Assembly: GCA_034678415.1 (NCBI GenBank)
Contig: JAXDBV010000017.1
Coordinates: forward strand, 1 to 7,715
Reading direction: 5' to 3'
Length of the DNA: 7,715 nucleotides
Source: JAXDBV01 sp034678415
Lineage (GTDB): Bacteria > Bacteroidota > Bacteroidia > Bacteroidales > VadinHA17
Shown here in pieces: positions 7,243 to 7,715 of the stretch. Below the pieces are notes generated by a model. It did not search any database and was not told where the DNA came from. It was given only the letters and a program-made list of their open reading frames with translations. The first letter of the stretch is position 1. Each line of letters opens with the position of its first letter. The translations under genes and the position numbers were made by a program.

Positions 7243-7715
7243 TTAAAATGTAACATTCACACCAAAGGTGAGGGAACGGCTCCTGGGATAAGATGAATAG
7301 TCGATGCCCGGAGTCAATGCGGAATAGCTGGTGCTCCTGGTAGTCGTCACTTCAGGATCATATCCGGTGTATTTGGTCCAGACCCACAGGTTATATCCTG
7401 TTACATAAATCCTGAATTGTGACATGTGCATCTTGCTGGCGATGAATCTCGGGAGGGTATATCCCACGGTCAGGGTGTTCAACCGGAGGAACGATCCGTC
7501 TTCCACAGCCCATGAGTGAATGACAGCGGTAGCCTGTCCGAATGAATTGGGTCCGCTCCAGAGGGTTTTGCCCTCATTCATTTTCCTCAGCTCTTCCAGA
7601 TCGGTGACCAGCTCGCCGGGGGTTCCGGTGATGGAACCATCCACGTCAATATAGGTGAACCTGTTTGATGAATTCATGGTGTTCAGCATATTACCGAATG
7701 TCGTTCGGTAATATT
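7243..7715 (-). CDS. SusC/RagA-family TonB-dependent outer-membrane transporter, C-terminal part
   Basis: Only the last 156 complete codons of the gene are in the window; the frame is open through the right edge, so the ATG at 7689 is internal and not the start. Visible signatures are GSFLRLNTLTVGYTLP, then FRIYVTGYNLWVWTKYTGYDPEV, typical of the last strands of SusC barrels, and a C-terminal aromatic residue in FGVNVTF, as expected for a beta-barrel outer-membrane protein. A whole SusC protein has about 1000 residues, with an N-terminal plug that contacts TonB. It would import pectic oligosaccharides captured by the SusD protein encoded next to it; the substrate is inferred from context. Confidence 0.93.
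   Translation of the reverse strand, partial: YYRTTFGNMLNTMNSSNRFTYIDVDGSITGTPGELVTDLEELRKMNEGKTLWSGPNSFGQATAVIHSWAVEDGSFLRLNTLTVGYTLPRFIASKMHMSQFRIYVTGYNLWVWTKYTGYDPEVTTTRSTSYSALTPGIDYSSYPRSRSLTFGVNVTF

Noticed and set aside
7215..7256. N-terminal extension of the SusD gene to the ATG at 7256
   Set aside because: It would overlap the SusC stop and place 14 extra residues before the MKLRY signal peptide. The closer ATGs at 7235 and 7238 cannot be fully excluded.
1..7715. CRISPR array, tRNA or rRNA gene, insertion sequence
   Set aside because: No regularly spaced direct repeats, no transposase motifs, no terminal inverted repeats and no RNA gene signatures were seen; coding sequence fills nearly the whole window.

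Overview
The window reads as part of a pectin-degradation polysaccharide utilization locus (PUL) of a Bacteroidetes bacterium. The evidence is a SusC/SusD pair in tandem, lipoproteins with acidic residues after the lipobox cysteine, start codons with A/T-rich leaders instead of clear Shine-Dalgarno sites, and a downstream pectinase. Base composition is close to balanced GC and AT by eye. I cannot name a genus; a member of the Bacteroidales or a related order is plausible.

All real genes lie on the minus strand, so transcription runs from the right edge to the left edge. In that order they are: the last 156 codons of a SusC-type TonB-dependent transporter (7715 to 7243); a complete SusD-type lipoprotein (7214 to 5421); a complete surface lipoprotein with two Fn3-like regions and a beta-helical DUF4957/DUF5123-type body (5389 to 3737); and a very large secreted enzyme starting at 3650 that stays open for 1216 codons to the left edge. 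Gaps are 28, 31 and 86 bp, which suggests one operon. The last gap holds a perfect 12-bp hairpin that could lower or uncouple expression of the enzyme gene.

The large left-hand gene is the main result. It has no stop in the window. My translation from 3650 to 1 is one uninterrupted frame that joins a family CE8 pectin methylesterase (residues about 38-350), a linker of nearly 500 residues rich in beta strands and containing autotransporter-associated (PATR-type) repeats and a duplicated aromatic/glycine module (about 362-850), and a family PL1 pectate lyase (from about 857, C-terminus outside the window). Both enzyme halves keep their signature motifs.

Inferred working model: the secreted fusion removes methyl esters from homogalacturonan and then cleaves the exposed polygalacturonate. 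The DUF5123-type lipoprotein and SusD capture the fragments at the cell surface, and SusC imports them through the outer membrane.
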